Assembly: GCF_051650185.1 (NCBI RefSeq)
Contig: NZ_JBOFIN010000094.1
Span: 69,913 to 133,912 of the forward strand
Origin: Scandinavium sp051650185
GTDB lineage: Bacteria > Pseudomonadota > Gammaproteobacteria > Enterobacterales > Enterobacteriaceae
DNA length: 64,000 nucleotides
Direction: 5' to 3'
Shown: in pieces, positions 33,897-43,350 of the stretch
Numbering within the stretch: position 1 is the stretch's first letter
How the letters are laid out: each line of letters opens with the position of its first letter
The notes under the pieces: model-generated
What the model saw: only the letters and a program-made list of their open reading frames with translations
What the model was told of the DNA's origin: nothing
Database searches by the model: none
Position numbers and translations under genes: made by a program

Positions 33897-35105
33897 ATGC
33901 CTGTAAAACATTCTCACACTAAGTCCGGTGTCGGTGTTGTCTCAGCGCTGATGCCGGTAATGGCTGCGGTACTGGTCGGCTTTATTATTATCGGTGTGGC
34001 ACTGCCCGTCCTGCCGCTGCATGTCAAAAATGACCTGGGCTTCGGGACGTTTATCGTGGGCCTGGTCGCCGGGGCACAGTTTGCGGCATCGCTGATTTCC
34101 CGGGTGTGGTCCGGGAGTTATTCAGACAGGCGCGGCCCCAAAAAGGGGGTGGTGGCCGGGCTCATCGCTGCTGCCGTTTCAGGACTACTGTACCAGGTGT
34201 CGCTCTGGCTCGTCGGCATGCCGGTACTGTCTGTGGGTGTATTGCTTGCCGGGCGCGCGATCCTTGGCGGGGCGGAAAGCTTCATCATTACCGGCGCAGT
34301 GGCATGGGGTCTGGCCCTCGTGGATAAGGAGCATGCAGGTAAGGTTATCGCCTGGGTGGGTACCGCGATGTTTGCCGCTATGGCTCTGGGCGGGCCGGTA
34401 GGCACAATGTTATTTGATGCTTTCGGCTTTGAGGCGATCGCACTGCTGACGTTCCTGCTTCCGCTGCTGGTACTGGCGTATCTTGCACGCATGCCCGCGG
34501 TTGCGCCCCATCCGCATGCCGCGCAGGCAAATTTTGGCTCAGCCATGCACGCCGTCTGGTTACCGGGGCTGGGCGCTGCGTTGGCCAGCACGGGGTACTG
34601 CACCATTCTGGCCTTCAGCTCACTGTATTACAGCGCCATGAACTGGCAGCCCGTCTGGATGGCATTCACTGCCTTTGGCGTTGCGCTGATTGTTGCCCGA
34701 ACCGTTGCTGGCCATCTGCCAGATCGCTTTGGTGGCGCACGTATTGCGTTGATTTTTGTGCTCGTTCAGGCCGCCGGGCTGTTCCTGATATGGCTTGCAG
34801 GTACGTCCCTGATTGCGACGATAGGTGCTGCCTTAGCCGGTTTTGGCTACTCACTGGTTTACCCGGGCCTCGGTATTGAAGCCATCAGTGGTTCAATACC
34901 CCAGAACCGCGGCATGGTGATGGGCATCTACACAGCATTTCTTGACGTAGCGATGGCGATCGGCAGTCCTGCGCTCGGCTGGATAGGGAGCCACCTGGGA
35001 CTGAACGCGATATTCCTGGCTGGCGCGCTGACAGTGCTGTCAACCGCTGTGGTGGCATTCCTGCTGTTAAAACGCCCGGACCAGAGTCAACAAAATCCGG
35101 CCTGA
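33897..35105 (+). CDS. MFS efflux transporter (YhhS/AraJ-like)
   Basis: 402-residue, 12-helix transporter with the drug-exporter-type loop SDRRGPKKGVVAGLI and the second-half GFGYSLVYPGLGIEAI. It aligns in layout with E. coli YhhS. It probably exports a product or toxic substrate of the neighbouring redox enzymes. A 198-base gap precedes it, so it may have its own promoter. Confidence 0.87.
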   Translation: MPVKHSHTKSGVGVVSALMPVMAAVLVGFIIIGVALPVLPLHVKNDLGFGTFIVGLVAGAQFAASLISRVWSGSYSDRRGPKKGVVAGLIAAAVSGLLYQVSLWLVGMPVLSVGVLLAGRAILGGAESFIITGAVAWGLALVDKEHAGKVIAWVGTAMFAAMALGGPVGTMLFDAFGFEAIALLTFLLPLLVLAYLARMPAVAPHPHAAQANFGSAMHAVWLPGLGAALASTGYCTILAFSSLYYSAMNWQPVWMAFTAFGVALIVARTVAGHLPDRFGGARIALIFVLVQAAGLFLIWLAGTSLIATIGAALAGFGYSLVYPGLGIEAISGSIPQNRGMVMGIYTAFLDVAMAIGSPALGWIGSHLGLNAIFLAGALTVLSTAVVAFLLLKRPDQSQQNPA

Positions 35106-35190
35106 ATAGGTCCTGCTGTCCGGAGGTTTATTGTTCTCCGGATTTTTCACTCCGTTTGTCTAAACACCGTTATTTAATTCAGGAGGTAAT

Positions 35191-36234
35191 ATGAAATTGC
35201 ATTCAAAAGGGAAATTGAAAACCCTGGCCGCACTGACGATACTCAGCGTCGCTCTGGGTATGGGGGCAAACACTGCCGTCGCGGCGGATATGTCTCACGG
35301 TGCGGATAATTTCTATCAAAGCGATAAGGTGAAAACTGAAATCGTAAAATTCAAAAATATTTACGGTATGGAAGTTACCGGCACGTTATTTACTCCCCGC
35401 ACTATGGAAGCCGGTAAAAAATATGACGCCCTTATTGTCGGCCATCCTTTTGCAGCAGTTAGACAGCAGGCAGCTAACCTCTACGCAACCAAAATGGCGG
35501 AAGCCGGTTTTGTTGCGCTGTCCTTCGACCAGTCTTTCTGGGGGGAGAGTGCAGGTACGCCGCGAGGGGCTGTGCTGCCTGATGTCTATGCAGAAAACTT
35601 CAGCGCTGCAGTTGATTTCCTCGGAACGCGCGCATTTGTGGATCGTGAAAAAATTGGCGTGATAGGTATCTGCGGTAGCGGCGGCTTTGCCATCGCCGCG
35701 ACAAAAATGGATCCCCGCATCAAGGCGCTCGCCACCGTCAGCATGTACGACATGGGTGAATATTTCCGTACCGGTCTGAACCATGAGCGGACCGTGGAGA
35801 TGAGAAACAAGGACCTGGCGATTGCCGCAGAACAACGCTACAAAACCGCTGAAACCGGCCAACCCGTTTATGGTCCGGGGCAAAACGATCCGGTGTTCAT
35901 CGAAGGTAAAGAGTCTAATGACTTTTATCAGACGGAGCGCGGCAAGGTGACATCCAACGATCGCCGCTCAACGCCAGCAACCTATGCTAAATTCATGAAC
36001 TTCCATCCGTTTATCGATATCGAGTCTATTTCGCCGCGACCAATACTCTTTGTCGTGGGTGATGCTGCACCATCCCGCACCTATACCGATACCGCTTACA
36101 AAATGGCCGCAGAGCCGAAAGAGCTGGTGGAGATTAAGGGGGCTAACCGTATCGACCTGTATGACCGCACTGAACTCATCCCGTGGGACAAGCTGGTCTC
36201 ATTCTTTAACACCCATCTGAAAACAGATAAATAA
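35191..36234 (+). CDS. Exported dienelactone-hydrolase-like alpha/beta hydrolase (YcjY-like)
   Basis: 347 residues with a signal peptide cleaved near AVAA (about residue 32). Alpha/beta hydrolase fold: GHPFAAVRQQAA oxyanion region, SFDQSFWGES, and the nucleophile elbow VIGICGSGGF in which Cys161 takes the nucleophile place (G-x-C), as in dienelactone hydrolase. The E. coli relative YcjY is cytoplasmic; this one is exported. Related to the hydrolase at 52028. Confidence 0.88.
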   Translation: MKLHSKGKLKTLAALTILSVALGMGANTAVAADMSHGADNFYQSDKVKTEIVKFKNIYGMEVTGTLFTPRTMEAGKKYDALIVGHPFAAVRQQAANLYATKMAEAGFVALSFDQSFWGESAGTPRGAVLPDVYAENFSAAVDFLGTRAFVDREKIGVIGICGSGGFAIAATKMDPRIKALATVSMYDMGEYFRTGLNHERTVEMRNKDLAIAAEQRYKTAETGQPVYGPGQNDPVFIEGKESNDFYQTERGKVTSNDRRSTPATYAKFMNFHPFIDIESISPRPILFVVGDAAPSRTYTDTAYKMAAEPKELVEIKGANRIDLYDRTELIPWDKLVSFFNTHLKTDK

Positions 36235-36301
36235 TGCGCTATTTGAACGGCACTGTTGCAGTGCCGTTATTCCTGAAAAGATAAAAATAACGGAGAGTTT
36301 T

Positions 36302-36730
36302 ATGTTCAAACCAGTCATGTTTGCTCTGGCCTCCCTGACGGCTGTGTCATTCTCATCTGTGGGGGCCGAGGCTGAAGGCATCCGGGTCAAGATCACGGCG
36401 GGTGACCAGGTAATGACGGCAACGTTTTATGACAATGCCACCACTCGGGCGCTGGTCTCTCGTTTCCCGCTGACGCTGCCCATGGAAGATTTATACGGAC
36501 GTGAAATGTGCTACCGGTTCCCGGATGCGCTGCCGGCAAACGAAACGAAAACCAGCGGTTATAAAGTGGGCGATATTGTTTACTGGGCACCACGCCACAG
36601 CTTCGTCATCATGTACGAACAGAACAATGAACGGATCGGTAATCTTCAGAAGGTGGGCCGTATCCACTCTGGAGTGGGGATTTTCAGACATACGGGTAAT
36701 ATTGATGTGACATTTGAAATGGCACATTGA
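36302..36730 (+). CDS. Exported cyclophilin-like fold protein
   Basis: 142 residues with signal peptide (cleaved near SVGAEA). The remainder matches the bacterial cyclophilin-like beta-barrel family: IRVKITAGDQVMTATFYDNATTRAL ... LPMEDLYGRE ... YKVGDIVYWAPRHSFVIMY ... RIGNLQKVGRI. These proteins are often encoded beside NAD(P)H oxidoreductases. Enzymatic isomerase activity is not established for them. A paralogue lies at 41956. Confidence 0.87.
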   Translation: MFKPVMFALASLTAVSFSSVGAEAEGIRVKITAGDQVMTATFYDNATTRALVSRFPLTLPMEDLYGREMCYRFPDALPANETKTSGYKVGDIVYWAPRHSFVIMYEQNNERIGNLQKVGRIHSGVGIFRHTGNIDVTFEMAH

Positions 36731-36902
36731 TCCGTTATTCAATTAGGGCCTGACGCTAATCTCAAAGATATTCATCACTGTCTTATCCTGCATGTCAGGA
36801 TTTTTTGCAAAGACAGGACTGCTTATTAGCATGCAAATTAAAAGCATGAGACTCTTTTTCACGATAATCCTGATACTGAAATTAATGTTTACGTTCGGTC
36901 CA

Positions 36903-37502
36903 TTACTGTTTAAGACGCTCGATCAGTTGACTTTGGTAAGATGGCAGTCGGTCATTACTGGCGCTCTCAAAGACCAATGGCGAAAGCCACGTCATGCCCG
37001 CATGCAGAGCGCTGGCCTTCATGGGTAAAAATACATCCGCAAGCGTCACCCCAATCCTACCATCAGGACCGTACGTGGAGGCGCCGCCCGCCGCCGTACT
37101 GACCATCAACATCTCTTTTCCCTGCCACAGACCGGGCCCTACGCTACCCCAGGTTTCATTCAGCCAGGCTTTCATCATCGGCGTAATATTGAACCAGTGA
37201 GTGGGGAACAGAAAGACAACACGTGTGTGTTCACGCATCAATTGCCGCTCTGTATCGCCATTGATGCGACGAGTGTCAAAACCATACAGGCTCTCCAGAT
37301 TGCGGACCGTCACGCCTTCCACGCTTTCTGCTGCCTCTTGCAGTCCTTTCGTCAACACCGAACGCTCAGGATACGGGTGAGAAACAATAACAAGCGTTTT
37401 AATTGTGGTCTTATCGCGATTCTGCGCGTGACTGATGGGTATCAAGCAGCTAATGGTAAACAGAGCGCATGCCGCTGCCCTGCGAAAGTTTATCCACTTC
37501 AT
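36903..37502 (-). CDS. Exported flavodoxin-fold NAD(P)H:quinone oxidoreductase-like protein
   Basis: 199 residues from the ATG at 37502, which follows AGAGG. The N-terminus FRRAAACALFTISCLIPISHAQ looks like a Sec or Tat-type export signal. The rest is an NQO/KefF-type flavodoxin fold: LVIVSHPYPERSVLTKGL (flavin loop), VVFLFPTHWFNITPMMKAWLNE and the GGASTYG loop. Family members are normally cytoplasmic FMN or FAD quinone reductases, so the signal is unusual. Confidence 0.82.
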   Translation of the reverse strand: MKWINFRRAAACALFTISCLIPISHAQNRDKTTIKTLVIVSHPYPERSVLTKGLQEAAESVEGVTVRNLESLYGFDTRRINGDTERQLMREHTRVVFLFPTHWFNITPMMKAWLNETWGSVGPGLWQGKEMLMVSTAAGGASTYGPDGRIGVTLADVFLPMKASALHAGMTWLSPLVFESASNDRLPSYQSQLIERLKQ

Positions 37503-37634
37503 AAAACCTCTTCTGGCTATATATGGGCTGATGTTGACGCTGATGATGCGATCCCCGAGAATGTGGCCGGACACTTTGCCGCTGGGTTATAAATCATCCT
37601 TCCTCCCATTGGGTTTCACCAAACTGATTAATTT

Positions 37635-38660
37635 CTACCTCGTCCATACCTGTTTAATGTCTTTGGTCTGCGGGGTGTTTTGTGCCATGATTCCTGTCAG
37701 GAAGTGCGGTTGGTAGGACTCCTCCAGATACCCAATTTCCTCAGGTTTCAACTGAAGATTTACGGCGTTTACCGCACCGTCAACATGATGTTTTTTCGTC
37801 GCGCCGACGACAGGAGAAGTAACTTTTGTAAGCAGCCATGCGAGAGAGATTTCAGTCATTGAAACGTGATATTGCTCTGCAAGCTCAGCCACCCTCTCTA
37901 TAATTTTCCAATCCTGATCGACCGTGTTGTCGTACTTCCCACGCGCATAATCATCCTCAGCGGCTCGCAGCGTGTGGCCTTCAAGACGCGCCAGTCGCCC
38001 ACTGGCCAGAGCGCTATAAGGTGTTAACGCGATACCGTCTTCAGCGCATAGCCCGAAGAGTTCTCGTTCATCTTCACGCATAATCAGGTTGTAGTGACTT
38101 TGTACAGAAACAAAGGGGGTTAGCCCTTCGCGTGCGGCGAGTGCGTTTGCCTTTGCCAACTGCCATGCATAGCAATTAGAAATACCAATAGCGCGTACTT
38201 TGCCCGCAGTGACAGCGGCATGCAGAGCTTCAAGCACTTCGACAATTGGGGTGTTGTAATCCCAGATGTGATTGATATAGAGGTCTATGTAGTCCATACC
38301 GAGATTCTGCAGGCTCTGATCAAGCGAGCGCATTATCGCCTGCTTTCCGGTGATACCCTGGTCAATTTGCTCTGGTGTTCGCGGCAGAAACTTAGTTGCA
38401 AGCACAATATCTTCGCGTTTTGCCATATCACGCAGCGCGCGGCCTACGTAACGTTCGCTCGATCCGTTCTGATAAGCGATGGCGGTATCGTAAAAATTGA
38501 TGCCCTTCTCAAGCGCATAGCGGATGATTTTCCTGCTTTCAGTTTCGTCCAGTGTCCAGCGATGCTGGCCTGTGGAAGGATCGCCAAACCCCATACACCC
38601 CATGCAAATGCGGGAGACCATTAAGTCACTTTGACCGAGCTGGGTATACAGCATCTTCAT
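37635..38660 (-). CDS. Aldo/keto reductase
   Basis: 341-residue cytoplasmic reductase (YajO/Tas-like group) with Asp58 and Tyr63 (NFYDTAIAYQNG), Lys90 (LATKFLP) and His131 (LYINHIWD), and VVGATKKHHVDGAVNAV at the cofactor site. Start follows GGGG. Part of a reverse-strand series with the NAD(P)H oxidoreductase at 38673 (12-base gap) and the small protein at 39233. Confidence 0.91.
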   Translation of the reverse strand: MKMLYTQLGQSDLMVSRICMGCMGFGDPSTGQHRWTLDETESRKIIRYALEKGINFYDTAIAYQNGSSERYVGRALRDMAKREDIVLATKFLPRTPEQIDQGITGKQAIMRSLDQSLQNLGMDYIDLYINHIWDYNTPIVEVLEALHAAVTAGKVRAIGISNCYAWQLAKANALAAREGLTPFVSVQSHYNLIMREDERELFGLCAEDGIALTPYSALASGRLARLEGHTLRAAEDDYARGKYDNTVDQDWKIIERVAELAEQYHVSMTEISLAWLLTKVTSPVVGATKKHHVDGAVNAVNLQLKPEEIGYLEESYQPHFLTGIMAQNTPQTKDIKQVWTR

Positions 38661-38672
38661 TTCCCCTTTTGT

Positions 38673-39236
38673 TTATTCATGAATAGCGTTAAGCAGTGCG
38701 ATAAGTCTGGAGGCATGCTCACGGGCCAGAGTTTTTTGTTGGGCTATCTTATCGTCATCCCGGTCAGCGTAGCTGATACCGCAGGTGTAAAGCGGAGGTA
38801 GCATCTTAAGCTGGCACAGCCTGGCCGTGGTGGCGAACGGGATGAGGTAATCTTCGACGGTGTGGCCAAAGAAACCGTCAGGGGTATACGCTGCCTGCGG
38901 AGCTCCGGTGGTGAAGGATAGAAGCAGCTTTTTACCTCCCAGTTTAGCCGTTGAGCCGTGTGCGAAGCCGTGAACAAAAACCTCATCCAGCCACTGTTTC
39001 ATCAGCCCTGGTAGTCCATACCACGAAAAAGGAAACTGCCAGACAATCACATCGGCCTTTAGCAGGCTTTTCTGTTCTTCGTCGAGGTTGATTTTTCCGT
39101 CTGGATAGAGCCAGTCCAGACGACGGATTTCAGCAGCAGGCAGGGCGGTCGCAACCTCATCGAGGATGGTGGCGTTAGCGATGGAATGGTTGAGATTCGG
39201 ATGCCCGGAAACGATAAGGATATTAGGTATTCTCAT
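38673..39236 (-). CDS. NAD(P)H oxidoreductase, KefF/NQO flavodoxin fold
   Basis: 187-residue cytoplasmic flavoprotein: LIVSGHPNLNHSIANATIL flavin loop, VIVWQFPFSWYGLPGLMKQWLDEV, and the TTGAPQAAYTPDG loop. Such enzymes reduce quinones or electrophiles. Start overlaps the stop of the 104-residue gene upstream by 4 bases (ATGA), so the two are coupled. Confidence 0.91.
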   Translation of the reverse strand: MRIPNILIVSGHPNLNHSIANATILDEVATALPAAEIRRLDWLYPDGKINLDEEQKSLLKADVIVWQFPFSWYGLPGLMKQWLDEVFVHGFAHGSTAKLGGKKLLLSFTTGAPQAAYTPDGFFGHTVEDYLIPFATTARLCQLKMLPPLYTCGISYADRDDDKIAQQKTLAREHASRLIALLNAIHE

Positions 39237-39547
39237 TCTTTCTCCTGATTTTTAAATTCTGTAGAGAAGAGATTTTCCCAGCTAATGAACGATCCAAGTG
39301 GAATACATTCGAAGGTTAATAATCCCGCCATCGCCAGCGGAAATTTGGCCATAACCCGATTGGCCTCATCAACAGTGTCGCACTCAAGGAAAATGGCGAC
39401 GCCTGGTCTGTCCTGACGGAAATAGATGTCGCGAATGAAGCCAGATTTGTACAGCTCCCATGCATGCAAGGCTTCCGCGGTAAGGTGGGGTGCATAACGT
39501 TCCAGCGTTACGTCAGGCGCGGGGATATCGAGACATAAAATTCGCAT
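39233..39547 (-). CDS. Small ferredoxin-like-fold protein (YCII/muconolactone-isomerase-like)
   Basis: 104 residues with the layout of a dimeric alpha-beta barrel: beta strand MRILCLDIP, helix with HLTAEALHAWELYKSG, strand IRDIYFRQDRPGVAIFLEC, helix DEANRVMAKFPL, strand LTFECIPLG. This type covers muconolactone isomerase, YCII and EthD proteins. Exact function unknown. First gene of a three-gene reverse operon, divergent from the LysR gene at 39685. Confidence 0.8.
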   Translation of the reverse strand: MRILCLDIPAPDVTLERYAPHLTAEALHAWELYKSGFIRDIYFRQDRPGVAIFLECDTVDEANRVMAKFPLAMAGLLTFECIPLGSFISWENLFSTEFKNQEKE

Positions 39548-39684
39548 GATTGTCTCCAGAAACAGTTATCAGCAGGAAGAGACAAAAGTATACGTGCCTG
39601 TGATGGCAAAGATTAGGCGGTCATTGACTTAAGAATATTTAGCCTGTACTTAATAATCAGGCGTACTTTGCTTAAGGATATGCT

Positions 39685-40581
39685 ATGAATAACGCTCTTT
39701 ATAATCAGATACGCATCTTTCAGAGCATTGCGCGCGAAGGCAATATTTCGGCAGCCGCGAGGAAGCTTGAAATCACGCCGCCGTCTGTCAGCAATGCGCT
39801 CAGGCTGCTGGAGGTGCACATTGGTCATCCGCTTTTTGTACGCACCACCCGGCGAATTGAGCTGACTGAAACCGGACAACAGTTGCTAGAGCAAACCGTC
39901 GCAGCGGTGGATACGCTGGAAAGGTCACTGGAAAGTATCCGCGACCAGAATCAACAACCTTCCGGGACGCTGAGAATTACGCTCTCGCGCTTTGCCTACC
40001 TGCTCATTCTTAAACCGGTGATGGCGGCATTCTGTCAGCAATATCCGAGGATTCAGTTGGAAATTTCGGTCAACGATGGCACCGTAAATATCATTGAGGA
40101 ACGTTTTGACCTGGGGATTCGCTTTGGCGATATTCTGGAAGGCGGGGTGGTGGCTCGCCCATTGATGAAACCATTTCGTGAAGGATTATATGCTTCTTCA
40201 GCTTATCTCTCCGAGTATGGAAGGCCTGAGGAGCCAGCCGATCTCATCCATCACCGGCTTATTGGCTATCGTTTTATTACCAACAACCGTATCCTCCCGT
40301 TGATCCTGAATGATAACGGGGAGCAGTTGACTATTGAGATGCCAGGGCAGTTAATCAGCAATGATATTGACGTCATGGCAGATGGTATTCGTAACGGGTT
40401 GGGGATTGGACGCTTGTTTGAACCTGTATATCAGTTACAGCCCGATCAGGAGCAATTTATACCGGTAATGGAAAACTATTGGAAAACATATCCGCCCGTT
40501 TATCTCTATTATCCGAAAAATGCTGGCAACATCAAAAGAGTCAAAACCCTGATCGATTTTCTGATAGCCACAACAGCCTGA
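39685..40581 (+). CDS. LysR-family transcriptional regulator
   Basis: 298 residues. Helix-turn-helix is NISAAARKLEITPPSVSNALRLLE. The effector domain (FDLGIRFGDILEGGVVARPL) is of a different subclass from the other three LysR proteins in this block. Start ATG at 39685 follows AAGGATA. Divergent from the small protein/NAD(P)H oxidoreductase/aldo-keto reductase operon, its likely target. Confidence 0.92.
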   Translation: MNNALYNQIRIFQSIAREGNISAAARKLEITPPSVSNALRLLEVHIGHPLFVRTTRRIELTETGQQLLEQTVAAVDTLERSLESIRDQNQQPSGTLRITLSRFAYLLILKPVMAAFCQQYPRIQLEISVNDGTVNIIEERFDLGIRFGDILEGGVVARPLMKPFREGLYASSAYLSEYGRPEEPADLIHHRLIGYRFITNNRILPLILNDNGEQLTIEMPGQLISNDIDVMADGIRNGLGIGRLFEPVYQLQPDQEQFIPVMENYWKTYPPVYLYYPKNAGNIKRVKTLIDFLIATTA

Positions 40582-40824
40582 TAAAAACCAGAAACTCACT
40601 GCTAATTACAGTGCTGTTAATGTAGTAGACGTTTATGGTCCCCTGTGGGATTCATTAATTTTGTTCATTACTGATATCAGAACTGCGTTGTTGTCCAGAG
40701 AAAGTCGTTGTTGTTACCGTTATGTACGTTTTGACAAATACTCTTCGCATCGCTTGCTGGTTAATTGCACGCGCTAATCGGGGGCTTTTCTGATTCTGAA
40801 ATTGAAAAAGAACATGAGGTATTA

Positions 40825-41874
40825 ATGAAAACGGTTGGTTATGCAGCGCACGCTGCCGACGCGAAACTGGTTCCTTATCATTTTGAACGTCGCGATTTAC
40901 GTGAAAACGATGTCGCCATTGAAATTCTTTATTGCGGCGTTTGCCACTCAGATCTGCATACGGTCAACGGAGACTGGGGCCCGCAGCCTTACCCGTTGAT
41001 CCCGGGCCACGAAATTGTGGGGGTCGTCACGTCCGTGGGGCAGAATGTCAAAAAATATCATCCAGGCGATCATGTCGCCGTTGGCTGCATGGTGGATAGC
41101 TGTCTGCACTGCGATCAGTGTGAGCATGGCGAAGAGCAATTCTGTCGTAACGGGATGACGCCTACCTATGGCGCACCTGATCGCTTGAGCGGCGAAATCA
41201 CTCAGGGCGGATACGCCAAACATATTGTCGTACGCGAAGAGTTTGTCCTGCGCGTGCCGGAAAATATGGATCTGGCAAAGACCGCGCCGATCCTTTGTGC
41301 TGGTATCACCACCTTCTCTCCGTTGCGTACCTGGAATGTGGGCTCGGGAAGTCGCGTTGGCGTGATCGGATTAGGTGGCCTGGGCCATATGGCGGTTAAG
41401 CTGGCCGTGGCGATGGGGGCCGAGGTGACCGTCATCAGCCGCAATCAGAACAAAGAGGAAGAGGCAAGGGCGCTGGGTGCGAAAGGCATTTTACCTTCTT
41501 CCGATCCGCAGGCATTGCAGGATTCAGCCTGTGCATTCGATTTAATTATTGATACAGCATCCGTTAAGCATGACCTGAATATCTATACCCCGTTATTGGA
41601 TATTGATGGCTCGTTAGTCATTGTCGGCCAGGTTGGTCTGATGGATGAACCGCTCACGGTTCCTTTGATCATGGGTCGCCGTCGCGTTGCGGGTTCGCTG
41701 ATCGGCGGCATTGCGGAAACCCAGGAAGTCCTGGATTTCTGCGCGAAGCACGATGTCTATCCTGAGTGCGAAATGATTAATATCGATCAGATCAACGATG
41801 CTTTCGCTCGCCTTGCACAGGGAGACATGGCCCACCGCTTCGTCATTGATATGGCCTCGCTGAGCGCAGAATAA
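40825..41874 (+). CDS. Zinc alcohol dehydrogenase (YahK-like, cinnamyl-type)
   Basis: 349-residue NADP-dependent aldehyde reductase. Catalytic zinc ligands in YCGVCHSDLH and PGHEIVG; structural zinc cysteines in DSCLHCDQCEHGEEQFC; cofactor loop GLGGLGHMAVKLA. Equal in length to E. coli YahK, a broad aldehyde reductase. Start at 40825 follows GAGG. The 243 bases upstream contain no gene. Confidence 0.92.
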   Translation: MKTVGYAAHAADAKLVPYHFERRDLRENDVAIEILYCGVCHSDLHTVNGDWGPQPYPLIPGHEIVGVVTSVGQNVKKYHPGDHVAVGCMVDSCLHCDQCEHGEEQFCRNGMTPTYGAPDRLSGEITQGGYAKHIVVREEFVLRVPENMDLAKTAPILCAGITTFSPLRTWNVGSGSRVGVIGLGGLGHMAVKLAVAMGAEVTVISRNQNKEEEARALGAKGILPSSDPQALQDSACAFDLIIDTASVKHDLNIYTPLLDIDGSLVIVGQVGLMDEPLTVPLIMGRRRVAGSLIGGIAETQEVLDFCAKHDVYPECEMINIDQINDAFARLAQGDMAHRFVIDMASLSAE

Positions 41875-41955
41875 ACGCAAAAACACAGGCGGTAGCGCGC
41901 GTTGGCTACCGCTTTCACAACGCCTCTGCGTCTTTTTTAAAAACAGTCGCAATTG

Positions 41956-42447
41956 ATGTCGTCCGAGTGGCTCCTCATGTTTATTTATTCAAAAAATCAA
42001 CGTGTATTTTCCAGATTTTCAGGATGGGGCATATTGGGTCTGATATTCATGTTTTCGGCTACGGCGAGCGCGCGGAATACAGAGGAAAATGTAATGAAGA
42101 TAAATATCATACTTAACGATAAAACCCTTATCGCGACCCTGAATAACTCTCCTGCGAGCCGAGAATTTGCGGCCTTATTACCGCTTACGTTGCAACTGAA
42201 AGATTATGCCGGGGAGGAGAAAATAAGTGACTTACCTTCCCGGTTGACCACCGAAGGTTCACCCGAAGGAACGTCAGCAAAAAAAGGCGATATAACCCTT
42301 TATGCGCCCTGGGGAAATCTGGCTATTTTTTATAAATCCCATAGCTATGTGTCTGGCTTAATGAAACTTGGGCAATTAGATGAGCCAGATGCATTGCCCG
42401 TCCACCCTGATGCCTACAGCGCCAGATTTGAACTGTTGACGGAATAA
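41956..42447 (+). CDS. Cyclophilin-like fold protein, exported
   Basis: About 163 residues. A hydrophobic N-terminal stretch (WGILGLIFMFSATASA) acts as a signal peptide or anchor. The mature part is the cyclophilin-like barrel: INIILNDKTLIATLNNSPASREF ... LKDYAGEEKISDLP ... KKGDITLYAPWGNLAIFYK ... LMKLGQLD. Paralogue of 36302. The start is unclear: ATG at 41956 or 41977, neither with a strong ribosome site. Followed 24 bases later by the CMD lipoprotein. Confidence 0.8.
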   Translation: MSSEWLLMFIYSKNQRVFSRFSGWGILGLIFMFSATASARNTEENVMKINIILNDKTLIATLNNSPASREFAALLPLTLQLKDYAGEEKISDLPSRLTTEGSPEGTSAKKGDITLYAPWGNLAIFYKSHSYVSGLMKLGQLDEPDALPVHPDAYSARFELLTE

Positions 42448-42471
42448 TCGTCACTCGGCGGGAGAAAATGA

Positions 42472-43263
42472 ATGATAAGCAGGACATTTCTGGCGATTCT
42501 TTCTCTGTTATTGATGAGCGGATGCGTTTCCCAAACCACGCAAAACAGGAGTTTGAAAATGACACAAAAAGATACACATGGCGCCGTTGCTGAAGTCGCA
42601 CCCGCTATGGCTGCGTATGCTGAACGATTTATTGAAAAAGATCTCTGGAATCGTCCGGAGTTGTCACGTCGCGACCGCAGCCTGGTCACGATTGCAGCAC
42701 TCATCAGCCGGAATGATACGGCTGAGCTTCCGCACTACCTTAACGTGGCGCTGGATAGCGGCGTGAAGCCCGCTGAAATCTCCGAGGTTATTACCCATCT
42801 GGCATTTTATGCTGGCTGGCCAAACGCCACCTCTGCGGCGCTGGTTGCCCGCAACGTCTTTGCGCACCGCCATATCGATACGGCATCCTTGCCAGGGGAT
42901 AAAGTGGATTTCCTGCCTCTGGATAAAGCGTCGGAAAACCAACGTGCCACGATGGTTGAGTCAAACTTTGGCAAGGTATCACCGGGGGTCGTGAAATACA
43001 CCACGGATGCACTATTCCTGGACCTATGGCTGCGGCCGGGTCTGGCGCCACGGGACCGAAGCCTGGTAACGGTTAGCGCACTGGTTACCGCCGGGCAAGT
43101 GGCGCAAGTGCCGTATCATCTTAATCGGGCGATGGATAATGGTTTGACCCAGACTCAGGCCTCAGAGGTCTTGACACAGCTGGCCTTTGTGGCGGGCTGG
43201 CCAAACATTTTCTCAGCCTTACCCGTATTTAAAGAGGTATTTACAGGCAGGAATCACGCCTGA
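42472..43263 (+). CDS. CMD-like two-domain lipoprotein
   Basis: 263 residues with a lipoprotein signal: ILSLLLMSGC gives a lipobox with Cys18, followed by VSQTT, so it should be lipid-anchored and, having Val at +2, may go to the outer membrane. Two CMD domains follow: RPELSRRDRSLVTIAALISRND ... HLAFYAGWPNATSA and RPGLAPRDRSLVTVSALVTAGQ ... QLAFVAGWPNIFSA. Closest in design to the exported protein at 32162. A strong terminator ends the unit. Confidence 0.88.
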   Translation: MISRTFLAILSLLLMSGCVSQTTQNRSLKMTQKDTHGAVAEVAPAMAAYAERFIEKDLWNRPELSRRDRSLVTIAALISRNDTAELPHYLNVALDSGVKPAEISEVITHLAFYAGWPNATSAALVARNVFAHRHIDTASLPGDKVDFLPLDKASENQRATMVESNFGKVSPGVVKYTTDALFLDLWLRPGLAPRDRSLVTVSALVTAGQVAQVPYHLNRAMDNGLTQTQASEVLTQLAFVAGWPNIFSALPVFKEVFTGRNHA

Positions 43264-43281
43264 CGGATGACGAGTCGGATA

Positions 43282-43313
43282 AGCCAGCACCTGTTCAGGT
43301 GCTGGCTTTTTTC
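43282..43313. terminator. Strong terminator after the CMD lipoprotein gene
   Basis: AGCCAGCACCT and AGGTGCTGGCT form a perfect 11-bp stem with loop GTTC, followed by a T-run. Confidence 0.93.
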
Positions 43314-43350
43314 TGCGCAGAAAGCGGGGCGTCCATCTGCCAGGGCCTGT

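Noticed and set aside
36792..37028. 78-codon plus-strand frame after the first cyclophilin-like gene
   Set aside because: It runs into and opposes the oxidoreductase gene at 36903 and has no ribosome site, although its N-terminal part is hydrophobic.
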